A stretch of 32,860 nt of DNA from DUSC01 sp964371125 (GTDB lineage Bacteria; Pseudomonadota; Alphaproteobacteria; Rhizobiales; Rhizobiaceae), in the NCBI GenBank assembly GCA_964371125.1, contig CAYJMY010000031.1:1-32860 (forward strand), written 5' to 3'. The notes under the pieces are model-generated. The model was not told where the DNA came from. It was given only the letters and a program-made list of their open reading frames with translations, and ran no database searches. Within the stretch, counting starts at the first letter, position 1. Each line of letters opens with the position of its first letter. Shown in pieces: positions 26,201-32,860 of this stretch. A program made the position numbers and the translations under genes.

Positions 26201-26425
26201 GCCATCGTCTTCGGCCTGTCCTTCGCCACGCTGCTGACGCTGGTGGTGACGCCGTCGATGCTGATGGTCTTCACGCGCGACAAGCGGGTCGCCGGCAGGC
26301 GGTCGCTGCTCGACCGGCTGCTGCGCCGCAAGCGCCCGGATGCAACCGCCGCGCCGACGTCCGAGGCGGCAGCCGAGGTCAAGCCGGAAGACCTGCCGAT
26401 GGCCTATCCGAAGGCAGCCGAATAA
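23243..26425 (+). CDS. RND efflux permease (AcrB/HAE1-like)
   Basis: A 1060-aa proton-driven inner-membrane pump subunit of full family length. An N-terminal TM1 is followed by a large periplasmic loop, and TM4 carries the proton-relay pair D397-D398 (GMLVDDAIIVTEF). The second half repeats the fold, with TM8-TM12 (AIFLIFVVLLAQFNKF; SGIGVIALAGVVVNNNIVLI; RPVVLTAMSAILGVLPIAFG). The C-terminal tail is long and charged (RDKRVAGRRSLLDRLLRRKR, then an Ala/Glu-rich stretch). Substrates are unknown. It is cotranscribed with the adaptor; with the upstream TetR and molybdenum hydroxylase it may form one detoxification locus. Confidence 0.95.
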   Translation: MDIVKLAIRNARLTLSILVFLILAGAVAYQSVPKEAEPDVAIPIIYVSLGYQGISPEDSERLLLRPVETRLKSLKGVKEMRSTAYQGGGYVLLEFDPSTDLETALQETRNKVSDAKRDLPQNADEPTVNEVNVSEFPVLVVTLSGHVPERVLTAAARELRDRIEEVPGVLEGTLQGARDDLVEAIIDPVKLSSYGLRLDQLIQAIGAGNSLVAAGNIEGEEGRYAVKVPSLIETVEDVANLPIAAGPNAVVRAQDLATIRSSFKDAQSITRLDGEPAIAIEVKKRVGANIVDMLDQVKAVADAFQKQLPEGMSVTYTQDKSVFVLQLLNDLQNHVMIAVILVFIVILYSLSGRASLLIGLAIPSSFLMGILLLALMGYTINMIVLFSLILAVGMLVDDAIIVTEFAERRMSEGMPREQAFELAAKRMAGPVIAATMTRVAAFSPLLFWPGIIGDFMKYMPITLIVTLSASMLYALVFTPTIGALIAKAHVHEDEGNRDGWYMAVVKKAVRFPKTVLLLTVGLLVGVQVAYSNYGAGVEFFPSVEPDYGLLYVHARGNLSLAEMDAATRQAEEKLLGWPGVKSVYTRVGKSQGGGADIPEDVVGVIQYEFIDWRERKPANDILDDLRGVMAGIPGVDVEVRVPEAGPPTGKPIQIRLSATDPAGLDEVARKVAASIDGIDGVIDISDGLPPPGVDWALEVNRTKAAQYGISPASVGTVVQLVTTGLKLTDYRPAGADDAVDIRLRVPEDRRTLATLDQLRVETAQGAVPISNFVIRKAEPKVGNLNRIDAQRTVVVQANVASGYQVAVVQAAVSQAVAGMDLGDVRWKLAGSNQDSEEASAFLSKAFGAAIFLIFVVLLAQFNKFTSVWLVLSCVVMATIGVFLGLLITGQTFGIVMSGIGVIALAGVVVNNNIVLIDTYDRLREEGWNKLDAVLQTCRERARPVVLTAMSAILGVLPIAFGLGLEIFHHETTINAPSTQWWIALSSAIVFGLSFATLLTLVVTPSMLMVFTRDKRVAGRRSLLDRLLRRKRPDATAAPTSEAAAEVKPEDLPMAYPKAAE

Positions 26426-26476
26426 CGGCGCGCCGCGCAGGCGCTCGCATGGAGATCCTTCTTCGACACGCGTCGC

Positions 26477-26501
26477 GGAACCGCGGCGCGTGTCGCGCAT
26501 T
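26477..26501 (+). promoter_or_regulatory. Possible EcfG-type promoter of the DUF3309 gene
   Basis: GGAAC (26477-26481), 18 bases, then TT (26500-26501), 33 bp before the ATG. It fits the loose form of the consensus (GGAAC-N18/19-TT) but the -10 reads CATT rather than CGTT, so it is weaker than the rpoH2 site. GGAAC occurs within a GC-rich inverted stretch that could equally be the RND terminator hairpin. Confidence 0.35.
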
Positions 26502-26534
26502 TGAGTATCGTTGCGACATCTTCAGGAGATTTCG

Positions 26535-26693
26535 ATGACGCTCGGTACCATCCTCATCATCATCCTCATCTTGATCCTGCTCGGCGCAGTGCCCGCCTGG
26601 CCTTACTCGCGCGGCTGGGGCTACGGCCCGTCGGGAATCGTCGGCATCATCCTGGTGGTGCTGCTGATCCTCGTCCTGATGGGACGCCTATGA
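26535..26693 (+). CDS. DUF3309-family small membrane protein
   Basis: A 52-aa hydrophobic protein of the DUF3309 family, function unknown. It has two membrane segments, TLGTILIIILILILLGAVPA and GIVGIILVVLLILVLMGRL, joined by a short loop with WPYSRGWGYGPS. The loop with Trp/Tyr/Gly is the family hallmark. CAGGAGA lies 6 bases before the ATG. The family is common in alphaproteobacteria and sometimes stress-induced. Confidence 0.9.
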   Translation: MTLGTILIIILILILLGAVPAWPYSRGWGYGPSGIVGIILVVLLILVLMGRL

Positions 26694-26727
26694 CCCGCGC
26701 TTGAGACGCGGCCGTCGCGGCTCGCGC

Positions 26728-27684
26728 TCAGGCCGCCGCGCGATGGCCCCCGTCCAGGTCGAGGTCATCGATTGCCTGGCGGATGGCCTCGACCGGTGGC
26801 GTCGCGACCAGCGGGCCGACCGCCTCGTCGAGCCGCCTGCCGTCGAGGGAGTGGGGTGTCCGCCACAGATAGGACATCGCCGCGACCTCGTGCATCATCG
26901 GCATGACCAGGCCGGCGATGCGCAGCAGCGGCCATGGCACCCCGCGGGCGGTCAGGCGTCTGCCCACGGCCGCCTCGGTCGCCGCCTTCATCTGCGCACC
27001 CGTCATCGTATGGCCTGCGAAATGGAACCGTTCGAACGCGCCGAAGGAATCGCGCCGCTCCGCCAAGGCGACGAACGCCCTGGCCAGATCGGGCAGGTAG
27101 GCAAAGGCATGCGGGACGTCCATCGGACCGCCCCAGGTGAAGACGTTCTTGCGCAGCTTGGCGAGGATGATCAGGTCGAGCCAGCTTTCCGGCCGGATTC
27201 CGCCGTAGAAGTCGCCGGCGCGCAACACGATGGTGCGTACGCCCTTCCTCTCGGCGCGCTCGCGGAACAGTGCCTCCATGGCGATGCGGACGGCTGCCTT
27301 CGGCGTCGACGCGACCTCGGGCGCATCCTCCCTCATGCCCAGGCCGATCGGGTAGCCGAAATTGTAGACGTTGCCCGGCAGCATGTGGGTCGCGCCCACC
27401 GCCCCGGCGGCCGAGATCACGTTCTCGGCCATCGGCAGGACCTTGTCGTTCCATTCGGTGTACTTCGGATTGACGGCGTTGAGGATGACGTCGGCGCCCT
27501 TGCAGGCGTCGATCAGCGCGGCCAGATCGAAGACATCGGCACGCATGGGGACGACGCCTGAAGCGAGCGCGCCCGCCTTAGTGTTGCGCGCCACGCCGGC
27601 AACCGCCCAGCCCGCCTGGAGAAATGCCCGCGCCGCGGCGTCGCCCACCCTGCCTGCCGCACCGAGGATGACGATCTTTGCCAT
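26728..27684 (-). CDS. NAD(P)-dependent reductase/epimerase (atypical SDR)
   Basis: A 318-aa Rossmann-fold protein of the extended/atypical SDR group. The dinucleotide motif is GAAGRVGDAAA (residues 8-18), followed by ADVFDLAALIDACKGADVIL. GNVYNFGYPIG replaces the usual Tyr-x3-Lys, as seen in NmrA- and NAD-epimerase-like members. The C-terminal half includes DVPHAFAYLPDLARAFVALA. Substrate unknown. It is divergent from a LysR gene, a typical regulator-target layout. AGAGG precedes the ATG by 8 bases. Confidence 0.88.
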   Translation of the reverse strand: MAKIVILGAAGRVGDAAARAFLQAGWAVAGVARNTKAGALASGVVPMRADVFDLAALIDACKGADVILNAVNPKYTEWNDKVLPMAENVISAAGAVGATHMLPGNVYNFGYPIGLGMREDAPEVASTPKAAVRIAMEALFRERAERKGVRTIVLRAGDFYGGIRPESWLDLIILAKLRKNVFTWGGPMDVPHAFAYLPDLARAFVALAERRDSFGAFERFHFAGHTMTGAQMKAATEAAVGRRLTARGVPWPLLRIAGLVMPMMHEVAAMSYLWRTPHSLDGRRLDEAVGPLVATPPVEAIRQAIDDLDLDGGHRAAA

Positions 27685-27712
27685 GAGGAAGCCTCTGCCT
27701 TGTCCATGCAGG

Positions 27713-27728
27713 CATCCTATATCGGATG
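27713..27728. promoter_or_regulatory. Candidate LysR-regulator binding palindrome
   Basis: CATCC (27713-27717), 6-bp spacer, GGATG (27724-27728), in the AT-rich space between the divergent reductase and lysR genes. A related half site, TATCCTATCATTCAT, lies 30 bp to the right. The layout fits LysR-type sites, but the family assignment is inference. Confidence 0.4.
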
Positions 27729-27781
27729 ATTTCGAATATTAATCCTTGAAAGTTGGTATCCTATCATTCATTTCTGACTAC

Positions 27782-28675
27782 ATGTTCGCGCCGGACGTCG
27801 ACTGGAACCTGATCCGAAGCTTCGTCGCCGTTGCCGAGACCGGCAGCCTGTCCGCCGCTGCGCGCCGCCTCGCGTCGAGCCAGCCGACGCTCGGCCGCCA
27901 TGTCGCGGAACTCGAGCAGGCGCTGGGCGTCGTGCTTTTCCGGCGCGGCCGGCGAGGTTACGAGATGACCGATGCCGGCCGGGCCCTGCTCGATCGCGGC
28001 CGGCGCATGGTCGAGAATGCGGCGGCATTCTCGAGGCTGGCATTGGGCGCCACCGAAAAGATCGCCGGCACGGTGCGGATCACCGCCAGCGAGATCGTCG
28101 CGGCCTACGTCCTGCCGCCCCTGCTCGCCGAACTCGCCGTCGCGGAGCCGGGCATCGAGGTCGAGATCGTCGCCTCCAACCTCGTCGACAACCTCCTGCG
28201 GCGTGACGCCGACATCGCCGTACGCATGGTCAGGCCAAGCCAGTCCGACCTGGTGGCGCGCAAGATCGCCGACCTGCCGCTGTGCGCCTGCGCTGCGCTG
28301 CGCTACCTCGACCGTCGCGGACGCCCCGCACGGGCGGAAGAACTTCGAGATCACGATCTCGTCGGCTTCGACCGCGGCGACGACATCATCCGCGGCTTCG
28401 CCCAGTTGGGCGTCGCGGTCGACCGCCACGCCTTCCGCCTGCGCTCCGACAACCAGATCGTCCTGTGGCAGGCGATCCGCGCCGGTAACGGCATAGGCTT
28501 CGCCCAGAGGGGCCTCGCCCGATCCGATCCGGAGGTAGAGACGTTGCTGCCGGACCTTGCGCTGCCGGCGCTGCCGATGTGGCTGACCATGCACGAGGAC
28601 GTCAGGACGAGCCCGCGCATCCGCCGTGTCGCCGATTACCTGTACGACGGCCTGAGGCGCTACGCCGATTCGTGA
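27782..28675 (+). CDS. LysR-family transcriptional regulator
   Basis: A 297-aa LysR-type regulator. The HTH at residues 5-64 is IRSFVAVAETGSLSAAARRL with SSQPTLGRHVAELEQALG, and the C-terminal effector domain begins near residue 90 (GTVRITASEIVAAYVLPPLL). It resembles regulators of oxidoreductase genes. The ATG at 27782 lacks a clear ribosome binding site, and a TTG at 27746 is the alternative. It is divergent from the NAD(P)-binding reductase, its likely target. Its 3' end overlaps the convergent MFS gene by 16 bp (28660-28675). Confidence 0.92.
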   Translation: MFAPDVDWNLIRSFVAVAETGSLSAAARRLASSQPTLGRHVAELEQALGVVLFRRGRRGYEMTDAGRALLDRGRRMVENAAAFSRLALGATEKIAGTVRITASEIVAAYVLPPLLAELAVAEPGIEVEIVASNLVDNLLRRDADIAVRMVRPSQSDLVARKIADLPLCACAALRYLDRRGRPARAEELRDHDLVGFDRGDDIIRGFAQLGVAVDRHAFRLRSDNQIVLWQAIRAGNGIGFAQRGLARSDPEVETLLPDLALPALPMWLTMHEDVRTSPRIRRVADYLYDGLRRYADS

Positions 28676-29838
28676 TCGGTCCGGAAATCGGCGTTCCTGA
28701 CCAGGCCGGCACTCAGGAAAACGACGAGGAGCACCGCCGACAGGGCCACGAAAATGGGGGCCAGACCGACGATCCGGGCGATGAAGCCGATTGCCGAAGG
28801 CGCAAGCAGGATGCCCGAATAGCCCATCGTCGTGACGATGCTCATACCTGTCCCGGAGGACAGGCCGGGATGGTTTCCGGCCGCCGAGAAGGCGATCGGG
28901 ACTATGTTGGCGATGCCCAGTCCAGCGAAGCCGAAAGCGGCGATGGCGAGCCACGGCCAGGGCGAGAGGCCGGCCGCGGCCATGCCCGCGGCGGCTACGA
29001 GGCTCGAGACCCGCATCGTGGCGACGGCGCCCCACCGATGGCGGATCCCGTCGCCGGCGAACCGCATAAGCGCCATCGTCGCCGAGAACAGGGCGAAGGC
29101 GAGGCCTGCTGTCGCGAGGCCGGCGCCCCGCTCGTTCTGCAGATAGAGTGCTGCCCAGTCGAGCACGGCGCCCTCCGGTATCATGCAGAGCAGCGCGACG
29201 ACGCCGATCAGGTAGATCATCGGATCGCGGGGCAGCGAAAGCCTTCGCTTGGCCCCTGCGGCGAGCGGCCGGTCGCCGCCGATCAGATGGGGTGCGGCCA
29301 CGATCAGGATCGTCAGCGTGACGGCCGCGACGACCGCAGCATGCGCAAGCGAGCCGATCTGCTCGATGGCGATGCCGCCCAGCCCGCCGCCGGCGAAGCC
29401 GCCGAGGCTCCAGAAGCCATGCGATGAAGACATGATCGGCCGGCCGAGCCGCCGCTCGACCGTGACGGCGTTCGCATTCATGGCGACGTCCATTCCGCCG
29501 ACGACACCGCCGAAGACGAACATGAAGGGCGCCGCGACCGCCACCTGCGGAGCGGCGGCGACGGCGATCAGGCTGAACACGACGACCGACGCGAAGCCGA
29601 CGACGACGGCCCGCGACTCGCGTCTGGCGAGCAAGACGCCGGCGATGGGCATAAGGGTCAGCGCACCTAGGCCGAAGCCGAGGATCAGCAGGCCCAGCGT
29701 GAATTTGTCGATGCCGAGGCGTTCGACGAGTGCCGGAATCTGCGGCGCCCAGCTTCCGACGACGAAGCCGTTGAGGAAGAACATGGCGACGACCGCCCAG
29801 CGCGCGCGGGCCGTGAGGTGTGGGGATGCGGTATGCAA
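28660..29838 (-). CDS. MFS transporter
   Basis: A 392-aa major facilitator superfamily permease with about 12 hydrophobic helices, for example AVVAMFFLNGFVVGSWAPQI, LGLLILGFGLGALTLMPIAG and PFMFVFGGVVGGMDVAMNAN. The N-terminal half has the pattern of the FucP/YbjJ-like sugar or drug efflux group; substrate unknown. The start is a TTG at 29838 with GGGAAG about 8 bases upstream; the next ATG (residue 19) would cut into TM1. It has its own promoter overlapping the end of the glycosyltransferase gene. It converges on the lysR gene with a 16-bp overlap. Confidence 0.9.
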   Translation of the reverse strand: MHTASPHLTARARWAVVAMFFLNGFVVGSWAPQIPALVERLGIDKFTLGLLILGFGLGALTLMPIAGVLLARRESRAVVVGFASVVVFSLIAVAAAPQVAVAAPFMFVFGGVVGGMDVAMNANAVTVERRLGRPIMSSSHGFWSLGGFAGGGLGGIAIEQIGSLAHAAVVAAVTLTILIVAAPHLIGGDRPLAAGAKRRLSLPRDPMIYLIGVVALLCMIPEGAVLDWAALYLQNERGAGLATAGLAFALFSATMALMRFAGDGIRHRWGAVATMRVSSLVAAAGMAAAGLSPWPWLAIAAFGFAGLGIANIVPIAFSAAGNHPGLSSGTGMSIVTTMGYSGILLAPSAIGFIARIVGLAPIFVALSAVLLVVFLSAGLVRNADFRTDHESA

Positions 29839-29867
29839 GGAGGGGTCTTCCCGGATGTGTCGCCGGC

Positions 29868-29895
29868 AACCTAAATCGGTTTAGACGAGTGTCAA
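29868..29895 (-). promoter_or_regulatory. Promoter with palindromic site for the MFS gene
   Basis: Minus strand: TTGACA (-35, 29890-29895), 16 bp, TAGGTT (-10, 29868-29873). CTAAACCGATTTAG (29871-29884) is a near-palindrome (CTAAA/TTTAG) in the spacer and -10, the form often bound by TetR-type repressors. It overlaps the stop codon of the glycosyltransferase gene. No TetR gene is adjacent. Confidence 0.55.
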
Positions 29896-30819
29896 GGGAC
29901 CGCCTCCGCCGGTCGGCAGTTCGACCCCCACCAGACGCGACGACCCTGCGCCGGCGCGGAAGGACCGATGCACGCGCTGCGCCAGGAACTCCCTGAACAT
30001 CTGTTTCCGTTCGCCCTTCGTGAGCTTCGTCCTCACCTTAGGTGAATCGATGTCAAAGGCGTAACCGTGCGCGGCGATCCGCGCGCTCAGGGGCGCCGGG
30101 TGGCTGCCCTCGTATCGCTTGAGGAACCGGCGGGCAAAATCTCCGCGGAGATGCTCGTCCAAGGATGGCACGCTGCGCGGACCGTGTTCCTGCCACAGCA
30201 GGTAGCTGGCAGTGTTCTTTGCCACGAATCCCTCGGGGGTGCGGATATCCATGTAGTGGTAGATCGGCGTACCGGTATCGACGGTGGTGATGCGGCGGCC
30301 ACGTTCCTTGAACTTCGGATGAACGGTGAAGCCGGCGGCATCGCCGCGCGACAGCACGAAGCGATGGGGCTTGACGATGCGCACGCACAGGTTGTCTACG
30401 TAGTCGTAAACGGTCCGGTAGTCGCCGACGAAATCCATGCGGTGCAGAGAGAGGCTTTCGACCCCATCGTCGTCGGCATACTTCTCCATGACCTTGCGCA
30501 GGTGGCCGTGGTCGCGTTCGTGGAACGCCTCGTCGGCCTGGATGTAGACGGCCCAGGTACCTGTGCAGCTGAACAGGGCCACATTGGTCTGCTGGGCGAG
30601 CACGAAGCCGCCGGTCGTCAGGTTTGGGTTCCAGCGGCTGGGCACGACGAAAATGCGCCGATCGCCGATCGAGCGGATCAGATCTTCGGTGCCGTCGTCG
30701 GAATCGCCGACGGCTACGACGAATTCGTCGACCATCGGCAACACCGAACGGATGCACTCGACCACCGGGAACTGATAGCGGACCGCATTGCGAACGAAGG
30801 TGAAGCCGGAAACCTTCAT
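29881..30819 (-). CDS. Glycosyltransferase family 2-like protein
   Basis: A 312-aa GT-A fold protein. The start KVSGFTFVRNAVRYQFPVVE and the motif VGDSDDGTEDLIRSI match GT2-like transferases. YIQADEAFHERDH probably holds the metal and acceptor acidic residues. The C-terminal part is positively charged (LTKGERKQMFREFLAQRVHR). No membrane segment, so cytoplasmic; it probably adds a sugar to a surface polymer or lipid. GGGAG lies 4-5 bases before the ATG. It begins 13 bp after the pyruvate carboxylase stop and is probably cotranscribed with it, an unexpected pairing. Confidence 0.85.
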   Translation of the reverse strand: MKVSGFTFVRNAVRYQFPVVECIRSVLPMVDEFVVAVGDSDDGTEDLIRSIGDRRIFVVPSRWNPNLTTGGFVLAQQTNVALFSCTGTWAVYIQADEAFHERDHGHLRKVMEKYADDDGVESLSLHRMDFVGDYRTVYDYVDNLCVRIVKPHRFVLSRGDAAGFTVHPKFKERGRRITTVDTGTPIYHYMDIRTPEGFVAKNTASYLLWQEHGPRSVPSLDEHLRGDFARRFLKRYEGSHPAPLSARIAAHGYAFDIDSPKVRTKLTKGERKQMFREFLAQRVHRSFRAGAGSSRLVGVELPTGGGGPLTLV

Positions 30820-30832
30820 GGCACTCCCAGGG

Positions 30833-32860
30833 TTAGGCGTAGACGATCAGCAGGTCCTTTGCGTCGATCTGGTCGCCGGTCCTGACGAGGACTTCGGCAA
30901 CGGTCCCGTCACGCTCGGCGTGGAGGGCAGTCTCCATCTTCATGGCCTCGATGGCAAGAAGCACGTCGCCGGCCTTGACCGGCTGGCCGGCGTGCACCGC
31001 GAGCGTCGATACCACGCCCGGCATGGGCGCGCCGACATGGGCCTCGTTGCCGGGCTCGACCTTGCGCCGGGCCTTCGCCGCAGTACCGCCATGAGCGCGG
31101 TCGGGAACCTTGACTCGCCGCGGCTGGCCGTTGAGCTCGAAGAACACCGTCACCAGGCCCTTGTCGTCGACGTCGCCGACGGCGAGGCAACGCACGACCA
31201 GCGTCTTGCCCTTCTCGATGTCGATGAGAATCTCGTCCTCCGGCTTCATGCCGTAGAAGTAGACGGGCGTCGGCAGAACGCTGACCGGACCATAGGTCTC
31301 TTGCGCTCCGGCAAAGTCAGAGAACACCTTCGGATACATCAGCCAGGAGGCGAACTCGAACTCCGACAGCTTGCGGCCGAGCTTCTCCTCGATCTCCTTG
31401 CGGTTCGCCGCAAGGTCGGCGGGCTTGAGCAGCGAGCCCGGACGCACCGCGATAGGCTTGTCGCCCTTCAGCGCCTTCTTCTGGATCGCCTCAGGCCAGC
31501 CGCCCGGCGACTGGCCGAGGTCGCCGCGCAGCATGGAGACGACCGAGTCGGGGAAGGCGATGTCGCGCGCCGGGTTCTCGACGTCGGCCACGGTGAGGTC
31601 CTGGGAGACCATCATCAGCGCCATGTCGCCGACCACCTTCGACGACGGGGTCACCTTGACGATGTCGCCGAACATCAGGTTGACGTCATGGTACGCCTGC
31701 GCCACCTCGTGCCAGCGCGTCTCAAGGCCGAGCGAGCGCGCCTGCTCCTTGAGGTTGGTGAACTGGCCGCCCGGCATCTCGTGCAGGTAGACCTCCGAAG
31801 CCGGGCCCTTCAGGTCGCTCTCGAAGGCCGCGTACTGGTTGCGCACCGCCTCCCAGTAGAAGGAGATCTTCCTGATCCAGCCGGTGTCGAGGCCGGGATC
31901 GCGCTCGCTGCCCTTCAGCGCCTCGACGATGGAGCCCAGGCAAGGCTGCGAGGTGTTGCCCGACAGCGAATCCATCGCCGCGTCTATGGCGTCGACGCCC
32001 GCGTCGACCGCGGCCAGCACGGTCGCCGCCGACAGGCCCGACGTGTCGTGTGTGTGGAAGTGGATCGGCAGCCCGGTCGCCTCGCGCAGCGCCTTGAACA
32101 GCACGCGGGCAGCGGCGGGCTTGAGCAGCCCCGCCATGTCCTTGACGGCGATGATGTTGGCGCCGGCGGCCTCGAACTCCCTGGCCAGCGCCACGTAGTA
32201 CTTCAGGTCGTACTTCGCCCGCGCCGGGTCGAGGATGTCGCCGGTATAGCAGATCGCCGCTTCGCAGAGCCTGCCCTCCTCGCGCACCGCGTCCATGGCG
32301 ACGCGCATGTTCTCCACCCAGTTCAGGCAGTCGAAGACGCGGAACAGGTCGATGCCGCCGGCCGCCGCCTGGCGAACGAAGTGCCGGACGACGTTGTCGG
32401 GATAGTTGGTGTAGCCGACGCCGTTGGCGCCGCGCAGCAGCATCTGCAGCAAGAGGTTGGGCGCCGCCTCGCGCACCAGCGCCAGCCGTTCCCACGGATC
32501 CTCGGTGAGGAAGCGCATGGCGACGTCGAAGGTCGCCCCGCCCCAGCATTCCAGCGACAGCAGCCCGGGAAGCGCCCGGGCGTAGGTGCCGGCGATCCTG
32601 GCGATGTCGTGCGTGCGCATGCGCGTCGCCAGCAGCGACTGGTGGCCGTCGCGCATGGTCGTGTCGGTGACGAGCACTTGCTCCTGCCCGCGCATCCAGG
32701 CGGCGAACTTCTCCGGGCCGAGCGCCTGGAGCTTCTGCCGCGAGCCGTTCGGCACCGCCCCCCCATGGAACGGCACCACCGGCGCGGCCGCGTCGGCCGT
32801 CGGCGCCGGCCGGGCGCGCGGCGCCGGCTGGCCGGTGACGGTGACGTCGGGGAGATAGTT
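30833..32860 (-). CDS. pyc: Pyruvate carboxylase, C-terminal part (cut by the window edge)
   Basis: 675 residues in frame to the window edge, about 60% of the roughly 1150-aa enzyme that carboxylates pyruvate to oxaloacetate. The carboxyltransferase domain has the metal-binding DTTMRDGHQSLLATRMR, FRVFDCLNWVENM, the active-site KDMAGLLKP and HFHTHDTSG, then MPGGQFTNLKEQA. The biotin carrier domain at the end has AIEAMKMETA with the biotinylated Lys about 33 residues from the C-terminus. The N-terminal biotin carboxylase domain lies beyond 32860. The linker just inside the edge is Ala/Pro-rich. The reading frame is intact throughout. Confidence 0.96.
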   Translation of the reverse strand, partial: NYLPDVTVTGQPAPRARPAPTADAAAPVVPFHGGAVPNGSRQKLQALGPEKFAAWMRGQEQVLVTDTTMRDGHQSLLATRMRTHDIARIAGTYARALPGLLSLECWGGATFDVAMRFLTEDPWERLALVREAAPNLLLQMLLRGANGVGYTNYPDNVVRHFVRQAAAGGIDLFRVFDCLNWVENMRVAMDAVREEGRLCEAAICYTGDILDPARAKYDLKYYVALAREFEAAGANIIAVKDMAGLLKPAAARVLFKALREATGLPIHFHTHDTSGLSAATVLAAVDAGVDAIDAAMDSLSGNTSQPCLGSIVEALKGSERDPGLDTGWIRKISFYWEAVRNQYAAFESDLKGPASEVYLHEMPGGQFTNLKEQARSLGLETRWHEVAQAYHDVNLMFGDIVKVTPSSKVVGDMALMMVSQDLTVADVENPARDIAFPDSVVSMLRGDLGQSPGGWPEAIQKKALKGDKPIAVRPGSLLKPADLAANRKEIEEKLGRKLSEFEFASWLMYPKVFSDFAGAQETYGPVSVLPTPVYFYGMKPEDEILIDIEKGKTLVVRCLAVGDVDDKGLVTVFFELNGQPRRVKVPDRAHGGTAAKARRKVEPGNEAHVGAPMPGVVSTLAVHAGQPVKAGDVLLAIEAMKMETALHAERDGTVAEVLVRTGDQIDAKDLLIVYA

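Noticed and set aside
24332..26500. A 722-codon open frame antisense to the RND permease
   Set aside because: Strongly biased composition (Asp/Arg/His-rich), mirrors the third-position GC of the permease, and has no ribosome binding site.

Overview
High-GC chromosomal DNA from an alphaproteobacterium, most likely a Hyphomicrobiales (Rhizobiales) member close to Mesorhizobium/Phyllobacteriaceae. Grounds: an RpoH2-type sigma factor behind an EcfG-type (GGAAC-N16-CGTT) promoter, the DUF1036-pyruvate kinase and N-formylglutamate amidohydrolase-DUF1244 gene pairs, GC-rich CCCTCCCCCTTGTGGGGAGGG-type extragenic palindromes, and frequent TTG/GTG starts behind good ribosome binding sites. Species assignment is inference. 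The window is a scaffold piece: it begins in a palindromic G/C homopolymer, carries a 10-N gap at 3217-3226, and ends inside pyruvate carboxylase.

Layout. (1) 1-3.2 kb: a Rieske ring-hydroxylating oxygenase alpha subunit (minus), a divergent class I glutamine amidotransferase, an inverted pair of extragenic palindromes, a small membrane-anchored hypothetical with a clear intrinsic terminator, then the gap. (2) 3.5-5.8 kb: a chromate resistance operon (rhodanese-ChrB fusion, then ChrA). (3) 6.2-7.3 kb: one hypothetical gene, two repeat clusters and a long structured element that may be 6S RNA on the minus strand. (4) 7.3-11.9 kb: a MoxR AAA+ ATPase and a CoxE-type VWA protein, a usual chaperone pair, separated by an MBL-fold hydrolase, a GNAT acetyltransferase and a vapBC-type toxin-antitoxin pair. 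(5) 12-13.9 kb: a MoaD/ThiS-like small protein overlapping a seven-Asp-box beta-propeller gene, with a divergent MarR regulator and a perfect palindrome between. (6) 14-18.3 kb: rpoH2, DUF1244, N-formylglutamate amidohydrolase, DUF1036 and pyruvate kinase. (7) 18.4-26.7 kb: a TetR repressor divergent from a molybdenum hydroxylase (iorA/iorB-like), with a 25-bp palindromic operator between; then an RND efflux pair (adaptor and permease) and a tiny DUF3309 membrane protein. (8) 26.7-32.9 kb: an NAD(P)-binding reductase divergent from a LysR regulator, an MFS transporter, a GT2-like glycosyltransferase, and the 3' part of pyruvate carboxylase.

The window is mostly chromosomal housekeeping, stress and detoxification genes. 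No phage, transposase, CRISPR array, tRNA or rRNA was seen. The points most worth a second look are the 6S-like RNA candidate at 7024-7180, the little-studied MoaD-like/beta-propeller/MarR module, the split MoxR-VWA pair, and a set of unusually legible regulatory sites (EcfG promoter of rpoH2, TetR operator, MarR palindrome, vapBC promoter, MFS promoter with palindrome).
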